Positions 61,607 through 64,000 of a stretch of 64,000 bases of DNA are shown piece after piece. The translations under genes and the position numbers were made by a program. The stretch's first letter is position 1, and the number at the start of each line of letters is the position of its first letter. The notes beneath the pieces were generated by a model. The model was not told where the DNA came from. It saw nothing but the letters and a program-made list of their open reading frames with translations, and did not search any database. Origin of the DNA: Sporosarcina sp. P32b (lineage in GTDB: Bacteria > Bacillota > Bacilli > Bacillales_A > Planococcaceae); NCBI RefSeq assembly GCF_002743335.1, contig NZ_PDZB01000004.1, positions 1 to 64,000 of the forward strand, written 5' to 3'.

Positions 61607-62539
61607 TTGAAGAAAATTCTATTACCTGCCCTTTTGCTTATCGTACTTGCGTTAGCAGCTTGCGGCAATAAACAGGAAGAACCTGTGAAAGAAGATACAC
61701 CGGCAAAGGAACAAGGAGCAAGTGGCACGATTACTTATGAATCCGAAGAAGGTCCTGTGGAGGTTCCTGCAGATCCACAGCGCGTTGTGGTGTTATCAAG
61801 TTTTGCTGGGACTGTACATGAATTTGGTGTGAATTTAGTAGGAGCAGAATCTTGGTCAAAAGATAATCCAAGCTTTGATTCATTTCTGAAAGATGTAGAA
61901 GAAGTTTCAGACGAAAACATCGAAAAAGTTATTGAACTGGAGCCCGATTTAATTATTGGACTGAACACGATTAAGAACATTGATAAATTAAAAGAAATTG
62001 CACCTACTGTTACGTATACATACGGAAAAGTGGATTATTTAACACAGCAAATCGAAATCGGTAAATTATTGAATAAGGAAAAAGAAGCAACAGAATGGGT
62101 AGATGCATTTAAGGCACGTGCTAAGCAAGCAGGAGAAGATATTAAAGCCAAAATCGGAGAAGATACGACAGTTTCCGTCATCGAAGAGTTTGACAAACAA
62201 ATTTACGTCTTTGGCGATAACTGGGGTAGAGGGACAGAAATTCTCTATCAGGAAATGAAATTAGCTATGCCTGAAAAGGTAAAGGAAATGACCGAGAAAG
62301 ATGGATATTATGCTCTATCTGCAGAAGTCTTGCCTGAATTTGCCGGAGATTATGTCATCTTGAGTAAAAGTGATACTGGGGATAATTCATTCCTAGAAAC
62401 AGAAACATACAAGAATATTCCTGCCGTCAAAAATGATCAAGTCTATCAGGTAAACACAGCAGAATTCTCTTTCAATGATGCCTATACACTTGATAACCAG
62501 CTTGATTTCTTTATCGAAAGCTTTTTAGGAACTAAGTAA
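61607..62539 (+). CDS. Iron-siderophore-binding lipoprotein
   Basis: A 310-residue lipoprotein with lipobox LAAC near residue 18, an acidic linker, and a class III periplasmic-binding fold (RVVVLSSFAGTVHEFGVNLVGAES, VIELEPDLIIGL, EFDKQIYVFGDNWGRG). The TTG start follows AAAGGAGACG. The gene follows the ATPase directly. The bound ligand is probably a hydroxamate or citrate-type siderophore but cannot be fixed from sequence. Confidence 0.92.
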   Translation: MKKILLPALLLIVLALAACGNKQEEPVKEDTPAKEQGASGTITYESEEGPVEVPADPQRVVVLSSFAGTVHEFGVNLVGAESWSKDNPSFDSFLKDVEEVSDENIEKVIELEPDLIIGLNTIKNIDKLKEIAPTVTYTYGKVDYLTQQIEIGKLLNKEKEATEWVDAFKARAKQAGEDIKAKIGEDTTVSVIEEFDKQIYVFGDNWGRGTEILYQEMKLAMPEKVKEMTEKDGYYALSAEVLPEFAGDYVILSKSDTGDNSFLETETYKNIPAVKNDQVYQVNTAEFSFNDAYTLDNQLDFFIESFLGTK

Positions 62540-62549
62540 TCAAACAGGA

Positions 62550-62583
62550 TGGGGCTCTTCTTCATTGAAGAACCCCTTTTTTT
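62550..62583 (+). terminator. Attenuator-like terminator between binding protein and permease genes
   Basis: GGGGCTCTTC and GAAGAACCCC pair with a short loop and a T run. Within one operon this should let the binding protein be made in excess over the permeases. Confidence 0.75.
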
Positions 62584-62601
62584 ATGACAAGAAAGGAGCG
62601 G

Positions 62602-63618
62602 ATGAATAGAATGGAAAAACCCGTTGGAAAAGTTATACCATTTAGTCTCAAATTATTTGCTAGCACAATTCTTTTAATCATCGGTTTCCTATTTGCTATG
62701 AAGCTTGGTGCCGCTCACACTTCATGGCAAGACGTCTTACTTTCATTCACATCAAACCCAAAAGAAAATGTTTTGATCCTAAAAGAAATACGCTTTCCGC
62801 GTGAAGTAGGTGCCGTGTTTGTGGGTGCCGCTTTGGCCGTTTCAGGTGCTATCATGCAGGGCATGACGAGAAACCCATTGGCTGATCCAGGGTTGCTTGG
62901 ATTGACTGCCGGGGCGAATGCCGCATTAGCTATCGCGCTTGCATTCATTCCAACTATTAACTATTTCGGTATTATGACAGCTTGCTTCATCGGCTCAGCT
63001 GCTGGTGTGCTGATCGTCTTCGGTATTGCTTCCGCAAAGCGAGGCGGCTTTGCACCCATTCGACTGGTATTGGCAGGTGCAGCCGTCTCTACATTTTTGT
63101 TCGCCATTGCACAAGGTGTTGGTTTGTATTTTAAGATTTCAAAGGACGTGGCAATGTGGACCGCCGGCGGATTAATTGGCACCTCATGGGGACAGTTGCA
63201 GACCATTGCGCCAGTCATCATCATAGGTATTGTCGTTGCACTCGTACTTTCACGCCAGTTGACATTATTAAGTTTGAATGAAGAAGTTGCGATTGGACTT
63301 GGTCAAAATACATTGAAAATAAAAGTCATGTTGTTTATTATTATTATTTTATTAGCAGGAGCCGCTGTGGCATTAGCGGGTAACGTAGCATTTGTCGGAT
63401 TAATGATTCCACATATTGTTCGTGCAATCGTGGGAACAGATTACCGATTTATCATCCCCATTTCCGCTATTTTAGGTGCAACTTTTATGTTGTTAGCAGA
63501 TACGGTTGGACGAATGCTGCAAGCACCATTTGAAACGCCCGTTGCTGCATTGATTGCGATTATTGGCTTACCATTCTTTCTTTTGATCGTACGCAAAGGA
63601 GGTCGTGCTTTCTCATGA
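62602..63618 (+). CDS. FecCD-family iron-siderophore permease
   Basis: About 338 residues with nine to ten hydrophobic segments. The FecCD pattern RFPREVGAVFVGAALAVSGAIMQGMTRNPLADPGLLG near residue 58 and GLMIPHIVRAIVGTDYR near 265 are typical. Pairs with the following permease in the membrane. ATG at 62602 has AGGAG three bases ahead; ATG at 62611 is an alternative. Confidence 0.9.
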   Translation: MNRMEKPVGKVIPFSLKLFASTILLIIGFLFAMKLGAAHTSWQDVLLSFTSNPKENVLILKEIRFPREVGAVFVGAALAVSGAIMQGMTRNPLADPGLLGLTAGANAALAIALAFIPTINYFGIMTACFIGSAAGVLIVFGIASAKRGGFAPIRLVLAGAAVSTFLFAIAQGVGLYFKISKDVAMWTAGGLIGTSWGQLQTIAPVIIIGIVVALVLSRQLTLLSLNEEVAIGLGQNTLKIKVMLFIIIILLAGAAVALAGNVAFVGLMIPHIVRAIVGTDYRFIIPISAILGATFMLLADTVGRMLQAPFETPVAALIAIIGLPFFLLIVRKGGRAFS

Positions 63619-64000
63619 TACATCCACGTATACGAAGAAAACAAAGAATTCTAGGAGTATGTTTAGTTGTTTTAATTCTCTTCCTGGCTATTCTCGCACT
63701 TGGTTTAGGATCTGCTTCTATCGAGTGGAGTCGGCTAGTCCCTACTTTCCTAGGCCAAGGCACTTTTAAAGAAGAGTTTGTACTGTTTTCTATTCGCCTT
63801 CCGAGAATCATTATTACGTTGCTCGCTGGCGCTGCGCTTGCCTTATCGGGTGCTATTTTACAAGGGATCACGCGTAACGATCTTGCAGATCCAGGTATCA
63901 TCGGTATTAATTCCGGCGCTGGAGTCGCTATTGCGGTATTTTTCTTGTTTGTACCGATTGAGGCGGGTGCATTCGCTTACTTATTGCCGTTAGTAGGATT
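63615..64000 (+). CDS. FecCD-family iron-siderophore permease, 3' part beyond the window
   Basis: The frame stays open to the right edge; about 128 codons are visible. It has an N-terminal membrane segment and the pattern RLPRIIITLLAGAALALSGAILQGITRNDLADPGIIG, as in the preceding permease. Its ATG overlaps that gene's stop codon by four bases (ATGA), so the two permeases are co-translated and probably form a heterodimer. Confidence 0.92.
   Translation, partial: MIHPRIRRKQRILGVCLVVLILFLAILALGLGSASIEWSRLVPTFLGQGTFKEEFVLFSIRLPRIIITLLAGAALALSGAILQGITRNDLADPGIIGINSGAGVAIAVFFLFVPIEAGAFAYLLPLVG

Overview
The window looks like a chromosomal segment of a low-to-moderate GC Gram-positive endospore-former relative, most likely family Planococcaceae (Sporosarcina-like). 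This is inferred from strong Bacillus-type ribosome binding sites, frequent TTG/GTG starts, Bacillus-type small proteins (YfhE-like, YugN-like), an SLH surface protein, CcpA-type cre sites, and recurrent intergenic repeats. I saw no rRNA, tRNA, CRISPR array or intact insertion sequence.

Layout. 1-2.7 kb: small poorly characterised genes, decayed coding fragments and repeated hairpin modules. 2.7-10.9 kb: a bile-acid/sodium-symporter-family transporter, then a co-directional catabolic operon (TRAP transporter DctPQM, degenerate short-chain dehydrogenase, PPC-domain protein, acyl-CoA ligase, thiolase, OB-fold Zn-ribbon protein) for an unidentified acid. 11-16.3 kb: two YibE/F membrane proteins, a CdaR-type regulator, and a cobalamin (AdoCbl) riboswitch with its own terminator controlling a degenerate ribonucleotide-reductase-like protein, followed by an unannotated 56-residue Cys-containing small protein.

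16.7-30.2 kb is the centrepiece: a complete ethanolamine-utilisation bacterial microcompartment locus, transcribed on the minus strand as eutW-eutV-eutH-eutS-eutP-eutA-eutB-eutC-eutL-eutE-eutM-pduL-eutN-BMC-H-mdh. Sensor kinase EutW and the ANTAR response regulator EutV should control it by antitermination. I find EutV-type hexaloop hairpins overlapping intrinsic terminators both before eutH and between eutP and eutA. EutH imports ethanolamine, EutBC (reactivated by EutA) cleaves it to acetaldehyde and ammonia, EutE makes acetyl-CoA, and PduL makes acetyl phosphate. EutS, EutL, EutM, EutN and a second BMC-H protein form the shell. EutC, PduL and EutE carry matching encapsulation-type helices, on EutE at the C-terminus. 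There is no EutG, EutD or EutT in the locus; a malate dehydrogenase closes the cluster instead.

30.2-43 kb is mostly ordinary: hydrolase, OsmC protein, SLH protein, an odd membrane-anchored PstS-like binding protein with an XRE-type regulator and a perfect 16-bp palindrome, an NSS transporter, an fRMsr, an MFS transporter, and a selenium pair (selU-selD). 43-47.8 kb: a dipeptide-epimerase/acetyltransferase pair, a divergent regulator and an NhaC antiporter that share an 11-bp-phased direct-repeat operator candidate. 48-52 kb: a DDAH-like hydrolase and a YtrA-type ABC operon with an inverted-repeat operator. 52.2-58.6 kb: a probable amino-acid or amino-alcohol catabolic operon (DauR-like regulator, RidA, threonine-synthase-like enzyme, APC permease, HisD-family dehydrogenase, DegT aminotransferase) with a cre site. 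58.9-64 kb: a MOSC protein and a Fur-box-controlled divergent iron-siderophore uptake locus that runs off the right edge.
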